From: Nocardioides campestrisoli
GTDB taxonomy: Bacteria > Actinomycetota > Actinomycetes > Propionibacteriales > Nocardioidaceae
Reading direction: 5' to 3'
NCBI RefSeq assembly: GCF_013624435.2
Contig: NZ_CP061768.1
Coordinates: 248,001-312,000 of the forward strand
Length of the DNA: 64,000 bases
The notes below the pieces were generated by a model. That model saw only the letters and a program-made list of their open reading frames with translations. It made no database searches and was not told the origin of the DNA. Position numbers and translations under genes: made by a program. Positions 51,327 through 60,172 of the stretch are shown piece after piece. Numbering within the stretch: the first letter of the stretch is position 1; every line of letters begins with the position of its first letter.

Positions 51327-52468
51327 GCGCGGAGAGCTCGGGCGTGCCCAAGAAGGTCCTCGTCACCGGAGGCGACGGCTTCCTGGGCTGGCACCTGCGG
51401 TGCCGTCTCCACTCCACCACCGACCACCAGGTCACCGCGGTCGGCCGCGCGGACTGGCACCGGCTGCCCGAGCTGGTCGCCGACGCCGACGTGGTCTACC
51501 ACCTGGCCGGCATCAACCGGGCCGATCCGCAGGACCTGGTCGACGGGAACGAGCGCCTGGCCCGCGACGTGGCTGCGGCCCTCGAGGCCCGGACGCCTTC
51601 CTCCGACGGACCTGTGGTGGTCTTCGCCAACTCGGTCCAGGTCGGCAACGGCTCGCCGTACGCTGAGGGCAAGGAGCGGGCGGCCGGCGTGCTGGCCGCG
51701 GCAGCGGAGCGCGCCGGCGGCGCGTTCAGCGACGTGCTGCTGCCCAACCTCTTCGGGGAGCACGGCCGGCCGGCGTACAACTCCTTCGTGGCCACCTTCG
51801 TGGACGCGGTGGTGCGCGGCGAGACCCCGCAGGTCCAGGACCGCGAGATCGGCCTGCTGCACGCCCAGGGCGCTGCGGCCGGACTGGTCCTGGCCGCCGA
51901 GCGGCCGGGCGCGGAGGTCGAGCTGGCCACCGAGGAGACCTCGGTGGTCGAGGTGCTCGACACGCTGCTCGGCTTCCACGCTCTCTACCCCGAGACCGGC
52001 GACGTGCCCGACATCTCCAGCACCCTGTCCCGCGACCTGTTCAACACCTACCGGGCCCGCCTCTTCCCCGAGCGCGGCCCGATCGCGCTCACCCCGCGCG
52101 CGGACCAGCGCGGTCGGCTGGTCGAGACGGTCCGGGCGCACGGGCGGGGCGGCCAGACGTTCGTCTCCACGACCGTGCCCGGCGTCACCCGGGGCGAGCA
52201 CTACCACTTGCACAAGGTGGAGCGGTTCGTCGTGCTGGAGGGCGAGGCGGTGATCGCGCTGCGCCGGATGTTCACCGACGACGTGGTGGAGTTCAAGGTG
52301 ACCGGCGACCAGCCGGTGGCCATCGACATGCCGACCATGTGGGCGCACAACATCACCAACGTCGGGGACTCGACGCTGACCACGCTCTTCTGGACCGACA
52401 CCCTCTTCGACCCCGAGGCGCCCGACACCACACCGGAGCCGGTAGGCACCAAGGAGCAGCAGCGATGA
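51323..52468 (+). CDS. capF: CapF/FnlB-like bifunctional reductase/epimerase
   Basis: This 381-residue protein acts second in UDP-L-FucNAc synthesis (C3 epimerisation and C4 reduction). The N-terminal SDR domain (VLVTGGDGFLGWHLR) runs to about residue 250. A C-terminal cupin follows, with the metal-binding GEHYHLHKVERFVVLEGEA. The order SDR-cupin and the length match CapF. The start overlaps the capE stop (ATGA), and the stop overlaps the capG start, so all three enzymes are made in one coupled series. Confidence 0.92.
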   Translation: MSAESSGVPKKVLVTGGDGFLGWHLRCRLHSTTDHQVTAVGRADWHRLPELVADADVVYHLAGINRADPQDLVDGNERLARDVAAALEARTPSSDGPVVVFANSVQVGNGSPYAEGKERAAGVLAAAAERAGGAFSDVLLPNLFGEHGRPAYNSFVATFVDAVVRGETPQVQDREIGLLHAQGAAAGLVLAAERPGAEVELATEETSVVEVLDTLLGFHALYPETGDVPDISSTLSRDLFNTYRARLFPERGPIALTPRADQRGRLVETVRAHGRGGQTFVSTTVPGVTRGEHYHLHKVERFVVLEGEAVIALRRMFTDDVVEFKVTGDQPVAIDMPTMWAHNITNVGDSTLTTLFWTDTLFDPEAPDTTPEPVGTKEQQR

Positions 52469-53592
52469 CCAAGGTCATGACCGTCGTGGGCACCCGCCCT
52501 GAGATCATCCGACTCTCGGCGGTGATCAAGTTGCTGGACCAGCACGTCGACCACGTTCTGGTGCACACCGGCCAGAACTACGACTACACCCTCAACGAGG
52601 TCTTCTTCACAGAGCTGGGGCTGCGCGCCCCCGACCACTACCTCGGTGTCGACACCAGCAGCCTGGGCCGGGTCCTGGGCGAGGTGCTGATCAAAACCGA
52701 GGAGGTGCTGATCGCCGAGCGACCCGACGCGCTGCTGGTGCTGGGCGACACCAACTCCTGCCTGTCGGCGGTGATCGCCAAGCGGATGCGGATCCCCGTG
52801 TACCACATGGAGGCGGGCAACCGCTGCTTCGACGAGAACGTGCCGGAGGAGACCAACCGGCGGCTGGTCGACCACGTCGCCGACTTCAACCTCGTCTACA
52901 CCGAGCACGCGCGCCGCAACCTGCTGGCCGAGGGCCTGCACCCACGCAAGATCCTCAAGACCGGCTCCCCGATGAAGGAGGTGCTGGCCGCGCACGCAGA
53001 CCAGATCGACGCCTCCGACGCCCTGGACAAGCTGGGTCTCACGGCCGGGGCGTACGTCCTGGTCAGCGCCCACCGCGAGGAGAACGTCGACAACCCCGAC
53101 CGGCTGCACGCCCTGCTGGACTGCCTCGAGCGCACGGTGGGCGAGTTCGGCCATCCGGTGCTGGTCTCCACCCACCCCCGGACCCGCAAGCGCCTCGACG
53201 CGCTGGGACGCCAGGTGGAAGGGATCACCTTTCACGAGCCGCTCGGCTTCCTGGACTACAACCAGCTGCAGAAGAACAGCTTCTGCGTGCTGTCGGACTC
53301 CGGCACCATCGCCGAGGAGTCCTCGCTGCTCGGCTTCCCCGCCGTCACACTGCGCAACTCCATCGAGCGGCCCGAGGCGCTGGACACCGCCTCGATCCCG
53401 ATGACAGACCTGGATCCCGACAACGTCGTGGAGGCGGTCCGCTTCATGACCTCGGGCCTGGCGGAGACCGAGGTGCCGGCCGACTACCAGATCGGCGACT
53501 GCGCGCGGCGTACCGTCAACTTCATCCTCTCGACGCACCGTCGCTACGAGAGCTGGCTCGGGATCCGCACCTGGGAGGCCGAGACCCGGTGA
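52465..53592 (+). CDS. capG: CapG/FnlC-like UDP-N-acetyl sugar 2-epimerase
   Basis: This is a non-hydrolysing UDP-sugar 2-epimerase of 375 residues that would convert UDP-N-acetyl-L-talosamine (pneumosamine) to UDP-L-FucNAc. It shows MTVVGTRPEIIRLSAVI, VHTGQNYDYTLNEVFF, YHMEAGNRCFDENVPEE, and VLSDSGTIAEESSLLGFP. The family includes WecB, but the FDENVPEETNR stretch and the CapE/CapF neighbours favour the FucNAc pathway. It overlaps genes on both sides. Confidence 0.92.
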   Translation: MTKVMTVVGTRPEIIRLSAVIKLLDQHVDHVLVHTGQNYDYTLNEVFFTELGLRAPDHYLGVDTSSLGRVLGEVLIKTEEVLIAERPDALLVLGDTNSCLSAVIAKRMRIPVYHMEAGNRCFDENVPEETNRRLVDHVADFNLVYTEHARRNLLAEGLHPRKILKTGSPMKEVLAAHADQIDASDALDKLGLTAGAYVLVSAHREENVDNPDRLHALLDCLERTVGEFGHPVLVSTHPRTRKRLDALGRQVEGITFHEPLGFLDYNQLQKNSFCVLSDSGTIAEESSLLGFPAVTLRNSIERPEALDTASIPMTDLDPDNVVEAVRFMTSGLAETEVPADYQIGDCARRTVNFILSTHRRYESWLGIRTWEAETR

Positions 53593-54860
53593 GGAGGAGC
53601 CGGCAGGCACGCGGCGGCACGGAGGTCCTCTACGTCTCCTCGGTGGCCTCCCCTGCCCAGTTCGCGGCGATGAAGCGCGCCCGCCTCCCCGACGTGCAGG
53701 AGGTCACCTACGGGATGCCGGAGTCCGGCTTCAAGTTCCACAGCCTGGTGCAGCGCGGGCTCCTCGACGCCGGCGCCCGGGTGCACTCCCTGGTCGGGCG
53801 CAGCGCCACCCCGCTCTTCTACCGCGGCGGCTGGTGGCCGCGGGTGGTGGAAGGCCGCGGCACCGGGCTCTGCGTGGACCACCGCGCCTTCCCCAACGTG
53901 CGCGTGCTGAAGCAGCTGTGGCTGGCACTCTCCCTGACCCTGGGCACGCTGGCCTGGCGGTGGCGCACCCGGAACGCCGCGGAGCGGCTCCTGGTCGTCG
54001 ACGGCGCCTACGTCTCGGCGCTGCCGGGTGTCCTGCTCGCCGGCCGCGGCATTCCCCGGATCGCGATCTTCTGCGACGTCTACTCGTTCATGGCCGACGT
54101 CTCCGACGCCAGCGGCCACTCCCGCAGCCCGGTTCACCGGCTGGCGCGCGCGGTGCTGCCGCGGGTCTATTCCGGCGTCGACGGCTTTGTGCTGCTCACC
54201 GAGCAGATGGGCCCGGTGGTCAACCGGGACGGTCGCCCGCACATCGTGATGGAGGGGCTGGTCGACTCTCGGATGGAGCAGGCACCCAACCTGCTGGGGG
54301 AGAAGACCGACGAGCCGACGGTGCTCTACGCCGGAGCGCTCCGGGTCGAGTACGGGCTGCAGGACCTGGTCCGGGGCTTCCTGGACTCCGGGGTGGCCCA
54401 GAGCCTGGGGGCGCGGCTCGTGGTCTACGGCAACGGGGACTACGCCGCCGAGTTGCGCGGTCTCGCCGAGACGCACCCAGGCATCGAGTACCGCGGCACC
54501 GCCCCGATGGAGGAGGTGGTAGCCGAGGAGCAGCGGATGTGGCTGCTGGTCAACCCCCGCCCCGTCGAGTCGGAGTTCACCGCGCTCTCCTTCCCCTCCA
54601 AGAACATGGAGTACCTGGCCTCGGGCACCCCTGTGCTCACCACTCGGCTGCCCGGGATGCCGCAGGAGTACTACGCCCACGTCTCCACGATCGACGTTCC
54701 CGGACCCGAGGGGGTGGCCCGCGCACTGGCCACCGAGCTGGCGCGCGACCCCGCCGACCTGCACGAGCAGGGCTGCGCCGGGCGCGACTTCGTGCTGGGC
54801 GAGAAGAACGAGAACGTCCAGGCACGCCGGATCCTCGACCTGGCTGCGAGGTGCCGCTGA
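53589..54860 (+). CDS. Glycosyltransferase (GT4-like)
   Basis: This is a 423-residue glycosyltransferase with GT-B features: VLYVSSVASPAQFAAMK at the start, a middle VLYAGALRVEYGLQDLVRGF strand-helix that opens the second Rossmann domain, and FTALSFPSKNMEYLASGTPVLTTRLPG as the nucleotide-sugar-binding part. It is likely to add one sugar of the repeat unit; donor and linkage are unknown. GTG 53589 overlaps the capG stop, and its stop shares one base with the next gene. Confidence 0.85.
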   Translation: MRRSRQARGGTEVLYVSSVASPAQFAAMKRARLPDVQEVTYGMPESGFKFHSLVQRGLLDAGARVHSLVGRSATPLFYRGGWWPRVVEGRGTGLCVDHRAFPNVRVLKQLWLALSLTLGTLAWRWRTRNAAERLLVVDGAYVSALPGVLLAGRGIPRIAIFCDVYSFMADVSDASGHSRSPVHRLARAVLPRVYSGVDGFVLLTEQMGPVVNRDGRPHIVMEGLVDSRMEQAPNLLGEKTDEPTVLYAGALRVEYGLQDLVRGFLDSGVAQSLGARLVVYGNGDYAAELRGLAETHPGIEYRGTAPMEEVVAEEQRMWLLVNPRPVESEFTALSFPSKNMEYLASGTPVLTTRLPGMPQEYYAHVSTIDVPGPEGVARALATELARDPADLHEQGCAGRDFVLGEKNENVQARRILDLAARCR

Positions 54861-56272
54861 TGTACGCCGACCGTGACGTGCCGCTTCTGTTCAGGTTCGA
54901 GGGGTTCACCCGCTACGTGCCGCTGGCGCTCAGCGCCGGCTTCTTCGCCGCCAGCGTGCTGTGGGCCCTGATCGGGCCGATCGACTGGAAGATCGACTCC
55001 CCGGTGAAGGTGTTCGGTTTCGTCGGGCTCTGCCTCGCGGCGCTGGTCGGCGGCTACGTGCTCGCCGTTCGCCGTTCGACCCGACCCCCCGCGGCGATCT
55101 CGGCCGACGGCGACCCTGCGGACGCCGAGCCCGCGGCACTCCCGGCCTCCGGCCTGCTGCTCGTGGCCAGCCTGGCGTTCCTGGTGCTCTACCTGCCGGT
55201 CGTGCACGCCTCCACCGGCCGCTGGTACCCCGACGTGATCACCGGCCTGACCGACGCCGGCGCCGCCTACGAAAGGGCGAAGGACGCCGAGTCGCTCACC
55301 AGCGGCCTGGCGTTCTACCTCAAGATCCTCGCCGGCCCGCTCACCATCCTCATCCTGCCGCTGACTCTCTTCTTCTGGCCCCGGCTCACCCGGGCCGCGA
55401 AGGTCGCCGGCGCGACCTGCCTCGTGCTCTCCGTCGCCCTGACGGTCTCTCAGGGCGTCAACAAGGGCGTCGCGGACATCTGCGCCTACGTCATCCTCTT
55501 CCTGGTGCTGCTGCTGGTCTCCTCGCTCCGCTCGCGCGAGCGGCGCCGCGCGGCGAGGTCCGCCGTCGGCATCGTGCTGGTGGCCGGGCTCTTCCTGGGC
55601 TACTACGTCTCGACCATGAACAGCCGGGTCGCGGAGGACCAGTCCTCCGAGGGACGGGTGAAGGCCAAGGACGTGGACGACGCGATGTCGCTCAACGCAC
55701 TGCAGGGGGTCGGGGACGTGCGTGAGGGCCACCTGCTGATGACCTTGACCCCCACGCCCCTGCACGGCGAGGCGCTGCTGCTCTCGAGCTACCTCACCCA
55801 CGGGTACCGGGGCCTGGCGATGGCGATGGACATGCGGTTCGAGCCGACCTGGGGGCTGGGCTTCTCGGAGTTCTACCGGCACAACCTGGTGCGGGTCGCC
55901 GGGCAGGCGGACCGCGAGGAGGAAGTCAAGGAGCGCACCTACGCCGGCAAGCTCACCGAGGCCGGCTGGCCCGACGGGATGACCTGGTCGACGTTCTTCA
56001 TCCACCCCGCCTCCGACCTGAGCTTCTACGGGGTGGTGCCGCTGATGGGGCTGATCGGCTTCGGCTTCGGACTGGCCTGGCGCGACACACTGGTGCGCCG
56101 CGACCCGCTGGCCTGCGGAGTCGCCTTCCACCTGTGCATCCTGGTCTTCTACCTCCCGGCCAACAACCAGCTCTTCCAAGGCGGTGAGCTGGCGATCGGC
56201 TTCGTCGTGGTGACGGCGGCCTGGCTGCTGCTGCGGACCGGCCGGTTCCGGCCACGGCACCGGGGGGCCTGA
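54860..56272 (+). CDS. Polytopic membrane protein, candidate polysaccharide polymerase
   Basis: This 470-residue protein has about ten membrane spans, with a long outside loop near residues 240-370 containing charged stretches (SSEGRVKAKDVDDAMS and REGHLLMTLTPTPLHGEALLLSSYLTHGYRG). Size, topology and position between a glycosyltransferase and a flippase fit a Wzy-type polymerase. I see no diagnostic motif, so this remains an inference from context. ATG 54860 overlaps the previous stop. Confidence 0.72.
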   Translation: MYADRDVPLLFRFEGFTRYVPLALSAGFFAASVLWALIGPIDWKIDSPVKVFGFVGLCLAALVGGYVLAVRRSTRPPAAISADGDPADAEPAALPASGLLLVASLAFLVLYLPVVHASTGRWYPDVITGLTDAGAAYERAKDAESLTSGLAFYLKILAGPLTILILPLTLFFWPRLTRAAKVAGATCLVLSVALTVSQGVNKGVADICAYVILFLVLLLVSSLRSRERRRAARSAVGIVLVAGLFLGYYVSTMNSRVAEDQSSEGRVKAKDVDDAMSLNALQGVGDVREGHLLMTLTPTPLHGEALLLSSYLTHGYRGLAMAMDMRFEPTWGLGFSEFYRHNLVRVAGQADREEEVKERTYAGKLTEAGWPDGMTWSTFFIHPASDLSFYGVVPLMGLIGFGFGLAWRDTLVRRDPLACGVAFHLCILVFYLPANNQLFQGGELAIGFVVVTAAWLLLRTGRFRPRHRGA

Positions 56273-57721
56273 GTGGCCGAGGCCAGCCGCCGCCTGATCG
56301 GGCGCGGGTCGATCTACACCCTCGGCAGCGCAGCCCCGATGCTCGCCGGGGTCGCCGTCACGCCCCTGCTGACCCGCTCGCTCGGGGTCGAGGCGTACGG
56401 AGAGGTGTCGATCGCGGTGACCGTGATGCAGTGGGCGCTTGGTCTCTTCGCCCTCGGCCTGCCGGTCGCGATCACCCGGTATGCCGTGCTCGCCGGTCCC
56501 GGGCCAGAGGCGGCGGCCCGAGCCCGCGGCGTCACCGGAGCCGGAGCCGCGCTCTCGCTGGCCCTGACGCTGGTGCTGGCGGGTTGCGGCTGGGTCCTGG
56601 GGGACGTGCTCGCCGACTCGCTGCCGACGGCGGCGCTGCTGGCCCTGGTGGCCGGCGGGCTCGGCGCGGGCGTGGCGATGTGCCAGGCCTGGGCGCTGGC
56701 CCACGAGGACAGCTGGTTCTACGTCGCCCTCGCCTTCGGCGTCGCGCTCGTGGCGCCGGCGGCCGGCCTGCTCACCGTCGCCGTCACCGACTCCGGTGCG
56801 GTGGCCTACTTGTGCGGTCTCGGGGCGACCGTGCTGGTGGTGGAGCTCCTCGGGCTGGCACGGGTCCGTCGCAGCGGACGTTTCGTGGTGAGCTGGCCGG
56901 TGCTGCGGGAGAACCTGCGCATCGGCCTGCCGGTGGTGCCTCACCAGTTCGCCACCGGCAGCGCCACGGGCGTCGCGGTGCTGACCGCAGGCAGCGTGCT
57001 CGGTCGGGCCGCCGGCGGCCAGGCTCAGGTCGCGGTCTACCTCGGCACCGTGACGCTCATCGTGACCAGCGCTCTGAGCTACGCCTGGACCCCGATCATC
57101 CTGCGGGCCCCCGAGGAGGAGCGCGGGGGACAGCTCTCCGAGACCGCCCGGGTGGTCACCTGGATTGCCGGGCTGGCCGCGACCGGCGTGGCAGCGACCT
57201 CCCCGCTGCTGCTGCGGTTCCTGGTCCCTGCGAGCTTCGACGTCGAGAGCCTGGTCCCGGTCGCCGCCCTCGTCTCGCTGACCGCCCCGCTGGCGGCGGT
57301 ATACCTGGCCCATTCCCAGCCGGTGGTCGCCTCGGGACGCACCGCCGGACTGGCGCTGGCCAGCCCGTCCGCGCTGCTGCTGGGGGCGGGCGCCTCGGTG
57401 ATCGCCACCCGCGCCTGGGGCCTGGTCGGGGTTGCGATCGGCTACGTCGTCACCTACGTGCTGCTCTATGCCTTCACCCGGACCCTGGCCCGCCGGGTCA
57501 GCGATCTGCGCTGGCACGAGCTGCCGGTGCTGCCGGCGCTGCTGGTGGCGCTGGCAGGGTGCCTGGCCGGGGCCCTGCTCCCGGTCACCGGCCTCGAGGC
57601 GGTGCTGAGCCGGGGCCTGCTGGCCACCGTGGCCGGCGTCCTGCTCGGGCACCGGGTGCTCAGCACCCTGCGCCCGCGCACCCGCGGTGCCGGCGCCCCC
57701 GAGCCCGGGGCGGTGGTCTGA
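56273..57721 (+). CDS. Wzx-type oligosaccharide flippase
   Basis: This 482-residue protein has 12-14 predicted membrane spans and begins like Wzx/MVF flippases (GRGSIYTLGSAAPMLAGVAVTPLLTRSLGVEAYGE). Later segments such as LRENLRIGLPVVPHQFATG and YAWTPIILRAPEEE fit the polysaccharide-export family. It would move the lipid-linked repeat unit across the membrane. The GTG start directly follows the previous stop codon, and the next gene begins one base after its own stop. Confidence 0.88.
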   Translation: MAEASRRLIGRGSIYTLGSAAPMLAGVAVTPLLTRSLGVEAYGEVSIAVTVMQWALGLFALGLPVAITRYAVLAGPGPEAAARARGVTGAGAALSLALTLVLAGCGWVLGDVLADSLPTAALLALVAGGLGAGVAMCQAWALAHEDSWFYVALAFGVALVAPAAGLLTVAVTDSGAVAYLCGLGATVLVVELLGLARVRRSGRFVVSWPVLRENLRIGLPVVPHQFATGSATGVAVLTAGSVLGRAAGGQAQVAVYLGTVTLIVTSALSYAWTPIILRAPEEERGGQLSETARVVTWIAGLAATGVAATSPLLLRFLVPASFDVESLVPVAALVSLTAPLAAVYLAHSQPVVASGRTAGLALASPSALLLGAGASVIATRAWGLVGVAIGYVVTYVLLYAFTRTLARRVSDLRWHELPVLPALLVALAGCLAGALLPVTGLEAVLSRGLLATVAGVLLGHRVLSTLRPRTRGAGAPEPGAVV

Positions 57722-58897
57722 GTGCGCGTGGTCATCGCCGCGCCGGCGTACTACCCGGCGCACAAGGCCGGCGGTCCGGTCCCCGGAATCATGGGGGTCG
57801 TCGAGGGCCTCGCCGGCCACGAGGTGCACGTGGTCACCTCCGACCGCGACCTGGGCGAGAGCGCCCCCTACCCCGCGCCGTACCGAGACACGGTGCAGGT
57901 CGGCGCCGCCTCCGTCACCTACCTGCCGCCGCCCGGCCGTGGCACCGCAGGCACCTGGTGGCGGGCGCTGCGGCTGCTGCACTCCGCCGACGTGGTGCAG
58001 TTCAACTCCCTGATGTCCAAGACGCACACGATCGTGCCGCTGCTCTTCCTGGCGCTGACCCGGTTCCGCGGGCAGGTCGTCATCAGCCCACGCGGCGAGC
58101 TCGCCTCCTCCGCGCTGGTCCTGGGTGGCAGCCGGCAGAAGCGCCTGTGGCTGGGCCTGCTGGCCCGGGCCGGCTGGTGGCGGCGCGTGGGCCGCAGCAG
58201 CAACGGGGGTCGCGACGCCAACGTGCTGTGGGTGGTCAGCTCCGACCACGAGGGCGACGACGTGCGCCGCGCCTTCCCCGGCGCGGCCGTGGCGGTGGCG
58301 CCCGAGCGCCTGCGCGGCGCCGGCTCCCGGGCCCGTGGGGCGCGCCCGCCGCTGGCAGAGGGGCTGCGGATGGTCTCGGTGGGGCGGATCGCCCCGGTCA
58401 AGGGCACCGTGGACCTGGTGCGCGGCCTGGCCGCCGTCCGCCGGCCGGTGCACCTGCGGCTGCTCGGCCTCGTCGAGGACGCGGACTACGCGGCCCAGGT
58501 GGAGGACGCGATCGCTGCGCTCCCCGAGCACGTCACGGTGGAGCTGGCCGGTGCGCTGCCGCCCGACGAGGTCGAGGCCGAGCTCGGCGGGGCCCACCTG
58601 TTCGCCCTGCTCACCCGCGGGGAGAACTTCGGGCACGCCCTCGGCGAGGCGCTGCGGGCGGGCTGCCCGGTGCTGGTCACCGACACCACGCCGTGGACCC
58701 CGGTCGGGGAGGCGGGCGCGGGGGTGGTTCTCACCGTGCCGGACTGCGCGTCAGTCGAGCGGGTCGCCGAGGCAGTCGACTCGTTCGCGGAGATGGACGA
58801 CCGGACGCACGCACTGTGGTCCGAGCGAGCGCGGGAGTACGTGGCCGGGCTGACCCAGCCGCCGTCCCTCGTGGAGCTGCTCGAGCAGCACCCGTGA
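57722..58897 (+). CDS. Glycosyltransferase family 4 protein
   Basis: This is a 391-residue GT-B glycosyltransferase. It has the N-terminal VVIAAPAYYPAHKAGGPVPGI, the SPRGELASSALVLGGSRQK segment, VSVGRIAPVKGTVDLVRGL at the second domain, and the donor-site ENFGHALGEALRAGCPVLVTD, where the E-x7-E motif lies. The GTG start is one base after the flippase stop. It is the last plus-strand gene of the locus and meets a minus-strand glycosyltransferase after 20 bases. Confidence 0.88.
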   Translation: MRVVIAAPAYYPAHKAGGPVPGIMGVVEGLAGHEVHVVTSDRDLGESAPYPAPYRDTVQVGAASVTYLPPPGRGTAGTWWRALRLLHSADVVQFNSLMSKTHTIVPLLFLALTRFRGQVVISPRGELASSALVLGGSRQKRLWLGLLARAGWWRRVGRSSNGGRDANVLWVVSSDHEGDDVRRAFPGAAVAVAPERLRGAGSRARGARPPLAEGLRMVSVGRIAPVKGTVDLVRGLAAVRRPVHLRLLGLVEDADYAAQVEDAIAALPEHVTVELAGALPPDEVEAELGGAHLFALLTRGENFGHALGEALRAGCPVLVTDTTPWTPVGEAGAGVVLTVPDCASVERVAEAVDSFAEMDDRTHALWSERAREYVAGLTQPPSLVELLEQHP

Positions 58898-58917
58898 CCG
58901 TGGCGGCGCGAATCGGC

Positions 58918-60171
58918 CTAGCGACGACCGGCTGGGCCGAGCGTCATGGCGGCTTCCAGTGCCGCGGCCAGGCGCTGCGGGCCGACCGCCGGCGAGTAGT
59001 GCGTCTCGAAGCTGTCCCGCGCCGCGCGCCCCCGGGTCCGGAGCTCCTCGGAGGTCGCGGCGAGACCAGCGTCGATGGCGGCGAGCACGCTGGCCACGTC
59101 GCCCGGTGCCGCCGACCAGCCGGCACCGGCGCCGGTGACCACCTCGGCGGCATCACCCGCGGCGTGGGAGAGGATCGGGCGTCCGGCGGCCATCGCGGCC
59201 TGCACCTTGCTGGGCATGGTGACCCGCAGCAGCGGCGAGTCCTGGAGCGACACCACCTGGGCGTCGGAGGCGGCCAGGTAGGCGCCGACCTCCTCGGTGG
59301 GGACCCGGGGCAGGAAGATCACGTTCGTGGCGCCGAGCCGCTCCGCCTGCGCCACGAGGTCCTCGCGGGCCACCCCGTCGCCGAGCAGCACCAGGTGGGC
59401 GCGCGGCCGCTGCGCGAACGCCTCGACCAGCGTCTGGAGCCCCTGCAGCTCGCCGAGGTTCCCGGCGTACATCCAGGTGGGTCCTTCGGGGAGACCGAGC
59501 GCCTTCCGGTCGAGCGCGTCCCGGTCCAGCTCGGGCAGCAGATGAGAGTCGTCGATCCAGTTGGGGGTGTAGTGGATCCGGTCGGCAGGAACGCCACGGG
59601 TCTCGAGCACTTCCCGCATGCCCGGCGAGATCACGCCCACCCCAGCAGCGTGCCGATAGGTCCACTGGCAGAACGAGCTCAGCGACCGCTCGGCGATCTC
59701 TCCGGCACGTCCTCCGACGAACCCCGAGTCGGTGACGCTGTCGGGCCACAGATCCTGGATCAGCAGGAAGATCGGCGCCCGGCGGACTCGCAGCATCCTC
59801 ACCGCAGGGATGGCCGCGGTCGCCGGCGAGGAATAGACCAGCCAGACATCGGGACGCCCCACGGCGGCCCTCGCCACCACCGAGGCGCCGGCCGCGAAGG
59901 ACAGGTAGTTGAGGGCCCGGGGCACAGCCGCCCGGCCGTGGCTGGGATAGAGCGGGGCGCGGTGCACCGTGACTCCGGGAGCCGGACTCTCGCGACGGTA
60001 GGGGCGCACCGGGTAGCCCGGCGCGAGCCTCCCGGTCGGGTAGTTGGGGAAGCCCGTGACTACGTCGACCCGGTGGCCGAGGGCCGCCAGGTCCGAGGCG
60101 ATGGAGAACGGCACGATCGCCGGCTCGGGCGGGAACCACTGCGTGACGAAGCCGATGTGCACGGGCCTCAC
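58918..60171 (-). CDS. WbuB-like glycosyltransferase (GT4)
   Basis: This is a 417-residue GT4 enzyme. It begins IGFVTQWFPPEPAIVPFSIA and has the TGFPNYPTG motif typical of WbuB-like proteins, IQDLWPDS, YAGNLGELQGLQTLVEAF, and the donor site SKVQAAMAAGRPIL. WbuB enzymes occur beside N-acetyl-fucosamine pathways, so transfer of L-FucNAc is a reasonable inference. GTG 60171 begins one base after the upstream gene's stop codon; a second GTG three codons later is possible. It is co-oriented with the ligase-like gene. Confidence 0.87.
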   Translation of the reverse strand: MRPVHIGFVTQWFPPEPAIVPFSIASDLAALGHRVDVVTGFPNYPTGRLAPGYPVRPYRRESPAPGVTVHRAPLYPSHGRAAVPRALNYLSFAAGASVVARAAVGRPDVWLVYSSPATAAIPAVRMLRVRRAPIFLLIQDLWPDSVTDSGFVGGRAGEIAERSLSSFCQWTYRHAAGVGVISPGMREVLETRGVPADRIHYTPNWIDDSHLLPELDRDALDRKALGLPEGPTWMYAGNLGELQGLQTLVEAFAQRPRAHLVLLGDGVAREDLVAQAERLGATNVIFLPRVPTEEVGAYLAASDAQVVSLQDSPLLRVTMPSKVQAAMAAGRPILSHAAGDAAEVVTGAGAGWSAAPGDVASVLAAIDAGLAATSEELRTRGRAARDSFETHYSPAVGPQRLAAALEAAMTLGPAGRR

Positions 60172-60172
60172 C

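Noticed and set aside
54671..58636. Minus-strand open frame of over 1300 codons across the polysaccharide genes
   Set aside because: It covers four well-supported plus-strand genes and is Gln/Gly/Arg-rich composition-driven sequence.
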